64,000 nt of DNA, from the NCBI GenBank assembly GCA_016235165.1, contig JACRLX010000002.1:173721-237720 (forward strand), given 5' to 3'. The notes beneath the pieces were generated by a model. The model had not been told where the DNA came from. It made no database searches and was given only the letters and a program-made list of their open reading frames with translations. Positions 46,171 to 55,486 of the stretch are shown piece after piece (positions within the stretch are counted from its first letter, which is position 1; each line of letters opens with the position of its first letter). The position numbers and the translations under genes were made by a program. This stretch comes from Rhodocyclales bacterium. GTDB taxonomy: Bacteria > Pseudomonadota > Gammaproteobacteria > Burkholderiales > Rhodocyclaceae.

Positions 46171-47067
46171 TCAAGTTCCCTCATCGTTGGGATTGCGAAC
46201 GAGCACCCTGAGCAGATCACTCATCGGCAGGTTGAGATTGATCCCCCTGGGTGGAATCGGCGACATGAACCATTTCGCGTAGATGCGCTCCAGCTCGCCG
46301 CTTTGCATCAAATCGCGCAGCGTTTTGTCGACCAATCTCTTGAACTCGGGATCGTCGCGGCGCATGACTACGGAATAGGGCTCGTAACCGAAGTTCTCAT
46401 CGATGATCCGCAATTTGTCGGTCTGCGTCGAACTGGCGATCATGCCGGACAACAAGGCGTCGTCGATCACGAAGGCATCCGCCTGACTGGAAACCACCAT
46501 CCCCAGTGAATGGCCATGCGAACGGCCGGCCTTGAACAAACCGCTCACCTTGCGCATCGTCAACACGCTGCGCACCGTTCGTTCGGTACTCGTTCCCGAG
46601 GTGGTCACCACCACCTTGCCGTCAAGGTCGGAAATCTGCCGTATCGGCGAGTCCTTGCGCACTGCCGCCTTGATTCCCGAGACGAAGGTCGTCAGCCCGA
46701 AAGAAACCAGTTGCTGACGAATCTTGGTATTCGTCGTGGAACCGCACTCCAGGTCGACTGTTCCTGCCTGTAGCATCAGGAATCGCGAAGAGGATGTCAC
46801 CGGTACCTTGACCACACGCATGGCCGGATCGTTCAGCGCAAGCTTGATTGCATCGGTAATCCGGTCACAGATGTCGATCGAGTAGCCCATGGGTTCATCG
46901 CCCACCATGTAGGAGAATGGAACGGCACTCTCCCGGTGACCAACATAAATCGCCCGGTACTCGCGAATTTTCTCCAGCGTGGAAAGGGTCACGCCCTGCG
47001 CGTTTACCATTGGCCCCCATGCTCCCAGCAGAGCCAACATAAGCAGCGCGCAAAAAATGCGGATCAT
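46171..47067 (-). CDS. periplasmic amino-acid-binding-like protein (SBP family 3)
   Basis: 298 residues from the ATG at 47067, overlapping the stop of the TolC-family gene (ATGA). Signal peptide about 1-24 (MVNAQG). The two-lobe SBP3 fold is evident: 'SAVPFSYMVGDEPMGYSIDICDRI', 'DLECGSTTNTKIRQQLVSFGLTTFVSG', 'SDLDGKVVVTTSGTSTERTVRS' and 'PYSVVMRRDDPEFKRLVDKTLRDL'. These match glutamate/aspartate-binding GltI-like proteins, including the Arg after the SxT stretch. No permease or ATPase gene is near, so it may serve as a sensor or surface component of the adhesin locus rather than in uptake (inference). Confidence 0.87.
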   Translation of the reverse strand: MIRIFCALLMLALLGAWGPMVNAQGVTLSTLEKIREYRAIYVGHRESAVPFSYMVGDEPMGYSIDICDRITDAIKLALNDPAMRVVKVPVTSSSRFLMLQAGTVDLECGSTTNTKIRQQLVSFGLTTFVSGIKAAVRKDSPIRQISDLDGKVVVTTSGTSTERTVRSVLTMRKVSGLFKAGRSHGHSLGMVVSSQADAFVIDDALLSGMIASSTQTDKLRIIDENFGYEPYSVVMRRDDPEFKRLVDKTLRDLMQSGELERIYAKWFMSPIPPRGINLNLPMSDLLRVLVRNPNDEGT

Positions 47068-49196
47068 TGCCGGGCTTTCAGCGCAGTCACGTCGCGCCGA
47101 GGTGGACGCGTGGTTTCGCGATCGATCAACCATTCGCCACCCACCTTGATCCAACGCAGCACCTTGCGCGTGGAATCGCGATAGCCCTCGGAGCGATATT
47201 TCTGCTCGAACTCCGATTCAAGAATGCTCGGCGCGGAAAAGCGCACGCGGACATCGCTCAACTCGACCCGTATCCCGGATCGGCCGGCGATCCGCGCTTC
47301 ACGATGTTTCGCCCATTCCGCCCGACTGCTGCCGTCGGCGGCAACGAACGAAGGGGCATAGAAGCCAAGATAGCTGTCGAAACGACCGGACGACCAGGCC
47401 GCCGCCCACGCCGCCAGTTGCGCGGAAACCGGTGACCGCGTCGAAGCGTCTTCCCCGACGGAGGTGTCACTTCCGCGGGCCAAGGGCCGCAGGCGAGTAG
47501 CCGCCACCAAACGCAGGGGTAGTTCGTCGGACTCCGGAATCGATGACCCGTTGGCCAGGGGAACTGGTGCCGACAGCGCCGCGGACGCGCCAGGTAACGC
47601 GGAGGCTGGGCGTGGCGGCGGCTCGCGCAAGGCTCCCGGCGAAGGTGCGGCGGGAGCGCGCGGCGCCGGCATGGGCGGCGGGTGCGACAATGGCGCAGCC
47701 GCAGGTGGATTGGGTAAATTGGGTGGCGGCAGCGGACGGGGCGACACATTCGCATCAGCAACCGGGGGCTTGTTGGCTTCGAGCATGGCCATTGCCCTTG
47801 CCGTAAGCGCTTCCAGGTCGACGAGGTAACTGCCGGGCACCTGCGGCGGACAAATCTCACCCGCACTGTCCAGCTCACGATGAATCTCGTCGTCGAGGCC
47901 GCGCGGACGGACGCCGAGGAACTCCATCAGGCGGCCGACGCCGGCCTGGGTACGCAAATAGGCGATGCCAAGGTCCATGTCGGAATTGACCGCCGTGCGA
48001 CGCGCATTCAGCAATTCGTTCTCGGTATCGAGCAGGTCAAGCAGGGACCGCTGGCCGATGTTGAACTGCGCCTTGTAGGCGTCCCGCGTTTTTTCAATGG
48101 ACCCGACTTGCAAGTCGAGGTTCGACAATTGCGCCTTCAGGCGTTCGACGTCGTTGTAGGCAATCGAAAGGGTTTGCCGGATATCGCGACATGCCTTGTC
48201 GCGCAGGTCCATGGCGAGGTTCTTCCGTTCCGCATACACCGTCTGCCGCGCCATGTCGGCACCGCCGTTGAAGATGTTGTAGCTGAACACCACTTCGGCG
48301 ATATTGTTTTGCCGGGTGCCGGCGGTGCCCTGGTAATTGTCGGTTGCCTCGTTGCGTATCCGCAAATCGAGTCGGGGGAAAAGCCCGGCCCGCCGCAGTT
48401 CGACATCATGTTGCGCCGACTCCAGGTTCTCAATGGCCGCGCGCAATGCCGGGTTCTGCCGGAAGGCTAGCTTCAGCGCATCGGGTTCGGTGGCGGGGAA
48501 ATCCGTCGTCAGTCCGGAGGGTGGAAACAGCACCGGAGGCGGCGCCTCGCCAACCAGCCGGATGAAACGGGCGGTAACGTCATGCAGGTTGGCGGCCTCG
48601 GTATTGAGGTTCAATTCGGCCAGGGCGAGGCGGCTGGCCGCGTGCTCCACATCCACCCGCCGCCCGGCGCCGCTCTGCGCACGCCGTAGCAGCTGCTCAT
48701 AGCTGGCGCGATGCTCGACATAGTTGCTTTCCGCCAACAGGAGCAGCAAGCGATAGCGCATTACGTCGTAATAGGCCCGTCCCGCTTCCAAAGCCGCGTT
48801 TTCAGCCGCATCGACCAGTTCGAAATACCGGGTAAGGCGTGCCTTGTCCAGCCGCTTGACATCGCTGCTGGTGGCAAAGCCGTCGTACAGCATCTGGTTC
48901 AGCGTCACGGTATGGCCGCCGCGCGTGAAATTCTTGTCTGCGGCGCCCGGCTGCCTCAAGCTTTCCCGCCCGCTGCCGTAGGTGTAGTCGATCTTGGGCA
49001 ACAACCCTGCCCGGGCCACATCGACTTCACCGATTGACGATTTGAAGGTATGCCACTTCGACAAGACTTCCGGATTGCCCAAGACAACCTTCTGTACCAC
49101 CTCCTGCAAGGTCAAATGCGCTGCCGCGAGCGCGCAGCCGGCCTGCATCGCAAGCACGGCCGCGAAGAATTTTTCAGCTCGCTTGAGGGGCTTCAT
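47064..49196 (-). CDS. TolC-family type I secretion outer-membrane protein with Pro-rich linker and C-terminal Cds6-like domain
   Basis: 710 residues from the ATG at 49196. Signal peptide about 1-26. Residues about 30-440 form two OEP/TolC repeats with long helices ('LPKIDYTYGSGRESL', 'VFSYNIFNGGADMARQTVYAERKNLAMDL', 'NIGQRSLLDLLDTENELLNARRT'), as in outer-membrane channels of type I secretion for large adhesins (LapE type). Then comes a Pro/Ala-rich linker (about 475-560) and a C-terminal domain (about 590-700, 'LAAWAAAWSSGRFDSYLGFYAPSF...FEQKYRSEGYRDSTRKVLRWIKVGGEWLIDRE') of the SnoaL/Cds6 type. This extension is unusual for TolC proteins. Divergent from lapG; likely exports the adhesin at 56126-64000. 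Confidence 0.85.
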   Translation of the reverse strand: MKPLKRAEKFFAAVLAMQAGCALAAAHLTLQEVVQKVVLGNPEVLSKWHTFKSSIGEVDVARAGLLPKIDYTYGSGRESLRQPGAADKNFTRGGHTVTLNQMLYDGFATSSDVKRLDKARLTRYFELVDAAENAALEAGRAYYDVMRYRLLLLLAESNYVEHRASYEQLLRRAQSGAGRRVDVEHAASRLALAELNLNTEAANLHDVTARFIRLVGEAPPPVLFPPSGLTTDFPATEPDALKLAFRQNPALRAAIENLESAQHDVELRRAGLFPRLDLRIRNEATDNYQGTAGTRQNNIAEVVFSYNIFNGGADMARQTVYAERKNLAMDLRDKACRDIRQTLSIAYNDVERLKAQLSNLDLQVGSIEKTRDAYKAQFNIGQRSLLDLLDTENELLNARRTAVNSDMDLGIAYLRTQAGVGRLMEFLGVRPRGLDDEIHRELDSAGEICPPQVPGSYLVDLEALTARAMAMLEANKPPVADANVSPRPLPPPNLPNPPAAAPLSHPPPMPAPRAPAAPSPGALREPPPRPASALPGASAALSAPVPLANGSSIPESDELPLRLVAATRLRPLARGSDTSVGEDASTRSPVSAQLAAWAAAWSSGRFDSYLGFYAPSFVAADGSSRAEWAKHREARIAGRSGIRVELSDVRVRFSAPSILESEFEQKYRSEGYRDSTRKVLRWIKVGGEWLIDRETTRPPRRDVTALKARQ

Positions 49197-49240
49197 CAAT
49201 AAGGAATCGCTACTATCTCAACCGACAACAGGGCCGTGCG

Positions 49241-49246
49241 ATTATA
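49241..49246 (-). promoter_or_regulatory. -10 box of the TolC-family gene
   Basis: TATAAT on the minus strand (context TTGACTATAATCG), 45 bases before the TolC-family start. The -35 hexamer is not clear. The 76-base gap to lapG should also hold the divergent promoter. Confidence 0.4.
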
Positions 49247-49272
49247 GTCAAACTTCAAATAAGCGCTTCTGC

Positions 49273-49974
49273 GTGAATACCGATCGAATTACGATCCTTT
49301 TTCAATTGTTTCTCAAACCCGACAACCGACTTTTCGGCCTGTTGGTTTGCCTCATGCTGTCCGTTTCCTGGGCCTATGACTTTTCCCTGTTCGAGCGCCA
49401 GATCCTGGCCCGCTTCGGCCCGGCGAGGCTTGTCGTGCTGCGGGAATGGCAATCCAGCCTGATCGAGGCGAAGAAGGCTCCGGAGCTCGAAAAGCTGCGA
49501 AAAGTAAATGATTTCATCAATCGCCACATCGAGTTCGCCGATGATGCGTCGATTTACAACTACAGCGACTACTGGGCCACTCCGCTGGAAACCATAGGGC
49601 ATGGCCGCGCCGACTGCGAGGACCTCGCGATCATCAAGTATTTTTCGCTCAAGGACGCCGGGATTCCTTTTTCCAAGTTGCGGCTGGTTTATGTCAAGGC
49701 CAGGCTCGATGAACCCGGCGGCACGCGAACGCAGGCGCACATGGTGCTAGCCTATTACGCCACCCCGAATGCGGAACCGCTGGTGCTCGACAATCTGCTG
49801 CCCGACATCCTGCCCGCCTCGCAACGTCGCGATCTGCAACCGGTTTTCAGTTTCAACAGTGAAGCCATCTGGAACGGCGTCGCCGGGAACTCCGTCCGCG
49901 GCGCCGGCGGGACCGGCCAGCTTTCACGCTGGCAGGATCTATTGCTGAGGGCACGCAAGGAAGGCTTCGAATGA
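49273..49974 (+). CDS. lapG: LapG-type periplasmic cysteine protease (transglutaminase-like)
   Basis: 233 residues from a GTG at 49273. An N-terminal hydrophobic segment (about 15-33) exports it. The BTLCP catalytic triad is visible as Cys 115 (GRADCEDLAI), His 156 (QAHMVLAYY) and Asp 173 (LVLDNLLP). LapG cleaves the N-terminus of LapA-like adhesins to release cells from surfaces; its activity is blocked when c-di-GMP-bound LapD sequesters it. The lapD gene follows by 36 nt and the adhesin is nearby, so the call is firm. Confidence 0.92.
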   Translation: MNTDRITILFQLFLKPDNRLFGLLVCLMLSVSWAYDFSLFERQILARFGPARLVVLREWQSSLIEAKKAPELEKLRKVNDFINRHIEFADDASIYNYSDYWATPLETIGHGRADCEDLAIIKYFSLKDAGIPFSKLRLVYVKARLDEPGGTRTQAHMVLAYYATPNAEPLVLDNLLPDILPASQRRDLQPVFSFNSEAIWNGVAGNSVRGAGGTGQLSRWQDLLLRARKEGFE

Positions 49975-50010
49975 CCCCGGGCCGCCGGCAAAGTTAAGGG
50001 AGGAAACGCC

Positions 50011-51936
50011 ATGTCGATGTATCGCCAATTGTGGCTCGCCATCATCGTCAGCATGCTGCTGGCGCTGGTCGGCAGCCTGCTTGCCTCGCTGCTTTCTGCC
50101 CGCTCCTACCTGGAACAGCAACTGAGCATGAAGAACGCCGACAACGCCTCGGCACTGGCCTTGTCGCTGAGCCAGCAGAACCCGGACCGGGTCGCCCTCG
50201 AACTGACGGTTGCCGCCCTGTTCGACAGCGGGCATTACGAATCCATACACATCAACGATCCAAACGGCAAGCTGATCGTCGAGCGCGTGGCCGCGCGGGG
50301 GGACCAGGGCGCTCCGGCATGGTTTGTCGATCGCCTGCCGATCCGGGCCGAACCCGGTGAAGCCCAGATCACCAATGGGTGGACGCAACTGGGAACGGTC
50401 ACGCTGGTCAGCCACAGCCGCTTCGGCTACCAGGCCCTGTGGACGAGCACCCGGGAAATGATCGCGGCGCTGACCCTGGCCAGCGTCATCGGCGGTTACC
50501 TCGGCAGCCTGATCCTGCGCCGGCTGCGTCGCCCCCTGCAAACAGTGATCGATCAGGCGGTGGCCATCACCAATCGGCGCTTCGTCACCATTCCGGAGCC
50601 CGAAGTTCCGGAGTTGCACAAACTCGCCGAGGCCATGAACTCGACCGTGTCGCGCCTCAAGACCATGTTCGAGGAAGAGGCCGCGCGACTTGAAGCGCTG
50701 CGACGCGAAGCGAACTTCGACAAACTGACCGGGCTTGCCAATCGCGATTACCTGATCGCCGAGCTGCGATCGACACTGGAGGGTGAGAATGCCGACGGTG
50801 GAAGCCTGTTGCTGATTCGGGTTGCCGACCTGGTGGGCATCAATCGCCGACTCGGCCGCGAGACCACCGACGAATTGCTGCGACGCTTCGGGGCGAAAGT
50901 CGGCGCTGGTGCCACGGCGAATTCCGATTCGATGGCGGCGCGCATGAACGGCGCCGACTTTGCGCTCCTGCTGCGGGGGTGCCGCAATGGGACCGGGGTA
51001 GCGACCGCATTGCTGCAAGAACTCATCGAAACGATGGAGCCATTCGATGATGGCGGGGCTTCCGCGTACATCGGCCTGGGCAGCTTTCGCCGCGACACTC
51101 CGGTCGGCACCGTGCTCTCCCAGATCGATGCCGCCCTGATCGCCGCCGAGGCCGATGGCGTCAGCGGCGTCCGCGAAGCGGTATTCGATCTTGCCGACGA
51201 GCTTCCGGAAACCAACCAAGAGTGGTCCCGCGTGATCCTGGAGGCCCTGCAACTGGGACGCGTGCGTCTCGTGGAGTTTCCGGTGATGGCAAGGCAAGGC
51301 GGCTTGCTCCACGTGGAATGCCCTTTGCGCTTGAAGCTTGACGAGCAAGGCGAATGGCTGGCCGCCGGACGTTTCCTGCCGATTGCCGAGCGACTCGGCC
51401 TGTTGCCGGACCTGGACCTCGCGGCCCTGGAACTTGGCCTGGGCGAACTGGAACGAAATCCGGCCATCCTTGGCCTGGCGATCAATTTGTCCGCGGCTTC
51501 GCTGGCCAGCGCGGAATTCATCCAGCGGACCGATCTGCTGCTGAAAAAGCATCGTGGCGCGACATCGCGACTTTGGATCGAAGTTGCCGAAACCGGGCTG
51601 CTCAAGCATCTGGATGCCTTCCGCCAGCTATGTCAAACGCTGCGCGGCCATGGTTGCAAGGTCGGCGTCGAGCACTTTGGGCGCCAGTTCAGCGAGATCG
51701 GTCGCCTGCACAATCTTGGCCTCAATTACCTCAAGATCGACTCAAGTTTTGTGCGACGCGTGGACACCAGTCCAGGCAATCAGAGCTTCCTCAAGGGCGC
51801 GTGCTCGATTGCCCACACCATCGAACTTCTGGTCATCGCGGAAGGCGTTGCGAACGATGCCGAGCTTGGCACCTTGCTGGACATCGGCTTCGATGGCGCA
51901 ACCGGTCCAGGCATCCGGATATCCGTTCCGGGTTAG
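50011..51936 (+). CDS. lapD: LapD-type c-di-GMP receptor, degenerate GGDEF and EAL
   Basis: 641 residues with GGGAGG ribosome site. TM1 (about 8-28), periplasmic LapD_MoxY-type output domain (about 30-150), TM2 (about 152-172), HAMP (about 175-225), GGDEF (about 240-390) and EAL (about 405-640). The GGDEF site is NGADF (313-317) and the EAL motif is ECP (436-438), so neither cyclase nor phosphodiesterase activity is expected; binding of c-di-GMP by the EAL domain is the known LapD mechanism. Residues 295-303 (AKVGAGATA), close before the degenerate active site, are encoded by a copy of the dispersed repeat (50892-50920). Confidence 0.92.
   Translation: MSMYRQLWLAIIVSMLLALVGSLLASLLSARSYLEQQLSMKNADNASALALSLSQQNPDRVALELTVAALFDSGHYESIHINDPNGKLIVERVAARGDQGAPAWFVDRLPIRAEPGEAQITNGWTQLGTVTLVSHSRFGYQALWTSTREMIAALTLASVIGGYLGSLILRRLRRPLQTVIDQAVAITNRRFVTIPEPEVPELHKLAEAMNSTVSRLKTMFEEEAARLEALRREANFDKLTGLANRDYLIAELRSTLEGENADGGSLLLIRVADLVGINRRLGRETTDELLRRFGAKVGAGATANSDSMAARMNGADFALLLRGCRNGTGVATALLQELIETMEPFDDGGASAYIGLGSFRRDTPVGTVLSQIDAALIAAEADGVSGVREAVFDLADELPETNQEWSRVILEALQLGRVRLVEFPVMARQGGLLHVECPLRLKLDEQGEWLAAGRFLPIAERLGLLPDLDLAALELGLGELERNPAILGLAINLSAASLASAEFIQRTDLLLKKHRGATSRLWIEVAETGLLKHLDAFRQLCQTLRGHGCKVGVEHFGRQFSEIGRLHNLGLNYLKIDSSFVRRVDTSPGNQSFLKGACSIAHTIELLVIAEGVANDAELGTLLDIGFDGATGPGIRISVPG
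50892..50920 (+). repeat. dispersed repeat copy 7, in frame in lapD
   Basis: GGCGAAAGTCGGCGC, TGGT, triplet GCC, ACGGCGAATT. Read as AKVGAGATAN in the GGDEF domain of LapD. Confidence 0.8.
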
Positions 51937-51997
51937 CTGCCGCCGTCGGTCGCCCGACTTGGGTTGCCGTTAGAATTCCTGCTCAACCGGCCCACCG

Positions 51998-54900
51998 ATG
52001 ACATCAACTGCAAGCTCACCCCTCGTCGTTGCGCGATCAATGCTGGCTCAGGGCAGGGCGGCTGATGCCCTGCGCTTGGCCGATGCGCGGAATGGCGCTG
52101 GCGATGGCATCGACGTCTGGCAGTTGCGCGGCGAGGCCCTGGTGACCCTGGGGCGACTCGACGACGCAATTGACGCTTTGAGTTCCGGCCTGACCCTGGA
52201 GCCGAATCACATTGATTCGCTGCTGCTGCGCGGCGCGGCGCGGCAGGCCATGGCACGCTACCCCGAGGCATTGGACGACTACGACCGCGTGCTACAGCTC
52301 CAGCAGGGCAACGCCGATGCCCAGTTCAATTGCGGCCTGATCCTTGCGGCACAGGGAAAGCATCAGCTTGCCTGCAAGCGCTACGAGTTGGCAATTGCCG
52401 CCCGTCCTGGCTTTCCAGGGGCGATCACCCAGCGCGGAGTTGCACTGGTAAAACTGGGCCGGAGCGATGAAGCACTTGACGCATTCGCGCGCGCGATCGA
52501 GCTCGATCCCGATTTCATCGAAGCCTTGCGCAATCGGGCCGACTTGCTCAACCAGTTGCACAAGTCCGACAACTCCTTTGCCGCCTATGGAGAGCTGCTC
52601 GCCGCCTATGATCGCGCACTTGCCATCGCGCCTGACGACACGGATTTGAACAATAACCGGGGCACGGTTCTCCAGCGGCTGGGGCGCCTCAACGATGCGC
52701 TCGCCTGTTACGAAAAGGCCTTGGCGATACGCCCGGATTTTTTCGACGCGCTGAATAACAGCGGAATAGTGCTCGATGCCCTTGATCGCATGGAGCAATC
52801 CGAGGCCAGGTTCCGCCTGGCGTTGCGCAGCGACCCGGGCAAAGTCGCCGCGCACCTGAATCTCGCACTGTGCCTGTTGCGCTTGGGACGCTTTGGCGAA
52901 GGCTGGCAGGAATATGAATGGCGCTGGCGCATGCCGAATTTCCGCCGCTATGACTACGGCTTCAAGGAACCGCGCTGGGACGGCACCCAGGATCTACGGG
53001 GCAAAACCCTGTTGCTTACCGCCGAGCAAGGCCTTGGCGACACCCTTCAGTTCGTGCGCTACATTCCACTGTTGCGGGGGCGTTGCGCGAAGCTGATGCT
53101 GCTGGTACCGGGTCCGCTGGCGGAATTGCTGGGCGTCAATTTTCCCGACGTGCACATCAACAATGCAAGCAAGCGGCTGCCCGAGTTTGACTATCACTGC
53201 CCACTGCTCAGCCTGCCGCTTGCCTTCGGCACCACCCTGGAATCCATCCCCAATCCGGGTGCCTACCTCCAGGCGCCGCTGGACCTGCGACTCGAATGGG
53301 AAACCGCCCATCCCCCCGCGGCCACTCCCAGGGTCGGGGTCGTCTGGGCGGGAAATCCGGAGCACGGCAATGACCTGCATCGGTCGATTCCGCTGACCAC
53401 ATTCCTGCCGCTGCTGGGGGTGAGGGGGCGCGAGTATTTCATCCTGCAAAAAGACCTCTCCGAGCAGGACCGCAAGATGCTGACGGGATGTCAGGACACT
53501 ATATTCGCCAGCGACCGCTTCGGCGATTTCCGCGATACGGCGGCGGCGATCGCCCAGTTGGACCTGGTGATCACGGTCGACACCTCGGTTGCTCATCTGG
53601 CCGGCGCCATGGGCAAGCCGGTCTGGATCCTGATCCCGCCGCAGGCGGATTGGCGCTGGATCCTCGGACGCGACGACAGCCCGTGGTATCCGACGGCACG
53701 CATCTATCGCCGCCTGTCCGAGACTTCATGGGATTCCGTTATTGGCCAAGTTGCCGCCGACCTGAGAACCTTCGCTCCGACGCGCGATGCCGTACCGGCC
53801 CGGCAGCTCGCCAGCGGCATCGACGAAGCGCTGAGGGCGGCCGTGGTGCTGCACAACCGTGGCCAGCTCGACGACGCAGCCGCCATGTATGCCGGAGTGC
53901 TCCAGCTCGAACCGGACAATTTCGACGCCAATCATCTGCTCGGCCAGGCACGGCGTCGCCAGGGTCGTAACGATGAGGCGGAAGCCCTGTATCGCCATGC
54001 CCTGCGGGTTCGCCCCGACAACGTGCCTGCCTTGAACAACCTGATGCGGCTGCTCCGAAGCGCGGGCAGGCAGGAGCAGGCGTTGGAGATCCACAACCGT
54101 CTGATCACGCTCTGCCCTTCCGACCCCAGAGCCTGGTCCGAACGCGCGGCATCGTTGCTCGCGCTGAATCGCCACGACGAAGCGCTGGAGAACCTGGATC
54201 GCGCACTTGCGCTCGACCCCGACCACCTGAATGCCCTGAACAATTACGCGGTGGTCATGCTGCACCGGAAGCGCCATGAGGAAGCCCTGGCCTACCTGGA
54301 TCGCCTGCTGGCAATCAAGCCGGACTTTGTCGATGGAATCGCCAATCGCGGCCTGGCGCTGCTTGGACTGGGAAGGCCGCTGGAGGCCATAGAAAACTAC
54401 CATCTTGGACTCAAGCTCGCGCCAAACTCCACTACCCAGCTGTGCAACCATGGCATCTCCCTTATGGCGGTCAACCGCCACGCCGAGGCCATCGAGCAGT
54501 TCCACAAGGCGTTGGCCATCGATCCCCGGCATATCGATGCCAACTGGAACCTGAGCTTGTCTCAACTGGCGCTTGGCGACTTCGCCAATGGCTGGCGCCA
54601 ATACGAATGGCGCTGGAAGCGGACCGAGTTGGCGCCCCACTATCGGGAAATACCGATACCTTTGTGGACGGGCGCCGAAGACCTTTCCGGCCGCTGCCTG
54701 TTCATACATTTCGAACAGGGCTTTGGCGATACTTTCCAGTTCTTGCGCTACCTGCCCTTGCTCAAGGCCCGCGGCGCCCGCATGCTTCTATCGATCCCGG
54801 AGGCCATGCGCCATCTGGTCGCGGCAAACTTTCCCGATGTCGAGGTTTTCTCGGGCAACGAAGTTCTGCCCCCCTTTGACTATCACGTTGCGATCATGAG

Positions 54901-55486
54901 CCTGCCGCTTGCCCTCGGTACCACGCTCGCCACCATTCCGGCGGCAAATCCACCCTACCTGAGGGCGCCGAAGGATCGCATCGCCGCCTGGCGTCGGCGC
55001 ATTCCGCGCGGCCGACAACTGCATGTTGGCCTGGTGTGGTCGGGAAATCCAGGGCACAGGTACGATGCGCAACGCTCGCTGGGCATCGATGGCATGCGGA
55101 CCTTGCTGGATTTGCCGGGCATTCGTTTTCATGCCCTGCAAAAAGAAGTACGCGAAGGCGAAGCCGAATTGCTGGCTCAAATGCCGCGTATCGATCCTCT
55201 GGGCCCGGATCTCAAGGATTTCTCCGACACGGCGGCGGCAATCAACCAGCTCGACCTGGTGATCACGGTCGATACCTCGGTGGCCCACCTCGCCGGCGCC
55301 ATGGGCAAGCCGGTCTGGATACTGCTGCCGCACGCAGCCGACTGGCGCTGGCTCACTGACCGCGAAGACAGTCCGTGGTACCCGACCGTCCGCCTGTTTC
55401 GTCTGGCCTTTGGCGAGCCCGCCGACGCCAACCTGCGGCGTGTGCGCGCCGCCTTGAAGGATTTTCGCAAAGCCAGACGCCCATGA
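51998..55486 (+). CDS. tandem TPR-glycosyltransferase protein (TPR-GT9-like twice)
   Basis: 1162 residues, no signal peptide. The protein is an internal duplication: TPR repeats (about 1-290), a GT9/heptosyltransferase-like domain (about 305-590), more TPR repeats (about 600-865) and a second such domain (about 880-1155). Both halves have 'GFGDTFQFLRYLPLL' or 'GLGDTLQFVRYIPLL', 'VGLVWSGNPGHRYDAQRS' or 'VGVVWAGNPEHGNDLHRS' and the donor-site stretch ending 'ITVDTSVAHLAGAMGKPVWIL'. TPR-linked glycosyltransferases of this family modify proteins, and the position between lapD and the giant adhesin suggests cytoplasmic O- or N-glycosylation of the adhesin before export (inference). The next gene starts within its stop (ATGA). 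Confidence 0.85.
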   Translation: MTSTASSPLVVARSMLAQGRAADALRLADARNGAGDGIDVWQLRGEALVTLGRLDDAIDALSSGLTLEPNHIDSLLLRGAARQAMARYPEALDDYDRVLQLQQGNADAQFNCGLILAAQGKHQLACKRYELAIAARPGFPGAITQRGVALVKLGRSDEALDAFARAIELDPDFIEALRNRADLLNQLHKSDNSFAAYGELLAAYDRALAIAPDDTDLNNNRGTVLQRLGRLNDALACYEKALAIRPDFFDALNNSGIVLDALDRMEQSEARFRLALRSDPGKVAAHLNLALCLLRLGRFGEGWQEYEWRWRMPNFRRYDYGFKEPRWDGTQDLRGKTLLLTAEQGLGDTLQFVRYIPLLRGRCAKLMLLVPGPLAELLGVNFPDVHINNASKRLPEFDYHCPLLSLPLAFGTTLESIPNPGAYLQAPLDLRLEWETAHPPAATPRVGVVWAGNPEHGNDLHRSIPLTTFLPLLGVRGREYFILQKDLSEQDRKMLTGCQDTIFASDRFGDFRDTAAAIAQLDLVITVDTSVAHLAGAMGKPVWILIPPQADWRWILGRDDSPWYPTARIYRRLSETSWDSVIGQVAADLRTFAPTRDAVPARQLASGIDEALRAAVVLHNRGQLDDAAAMYAGVLQLEPDNFDANHLLGQARRRQGRNDEAEALYRHALRVRPDNVPALNNLMRLLRSAGRQEQALEIHNRLITLCPSDPRAWSERAASLLALNRHDEALENLDRALALDPDHLNALNNYAVVMLHRKRHEEALAYLDRLLAIKPDFVDGIANRGLALLGLGRPLEAIENYHLGLKLAPNSTTQLCNHGISLMAVNRHAEAIEQFHKALAIDPRHIDANWNLSLSQLALGDFANGWRQYEWRWKRTELAPHYREIPIPLWTGAEDLSGRCLFIHFEQGFGDTFQFLRYLPLLKARGARMLLSIPEAMRHLVAANFPDVEVFSGNEVLPPFDYHVAIMSLPLALGTTLATIPAANPPYLRAPKDRIAAWRRRIPRGRQLHVGLVWSGNPGHRYDAQRSLGIDGMRTLLDLPGIRFHALQKEVREGEAELLAQMPRIDPLGPDLKDFSDTAAAINQLDLVITVDTSVAHLAGAMGKPVWILLPHAADWRWLTDREDSPWYPTVRLFRLAFGEPADANLRRVRAALKDFRKARRP

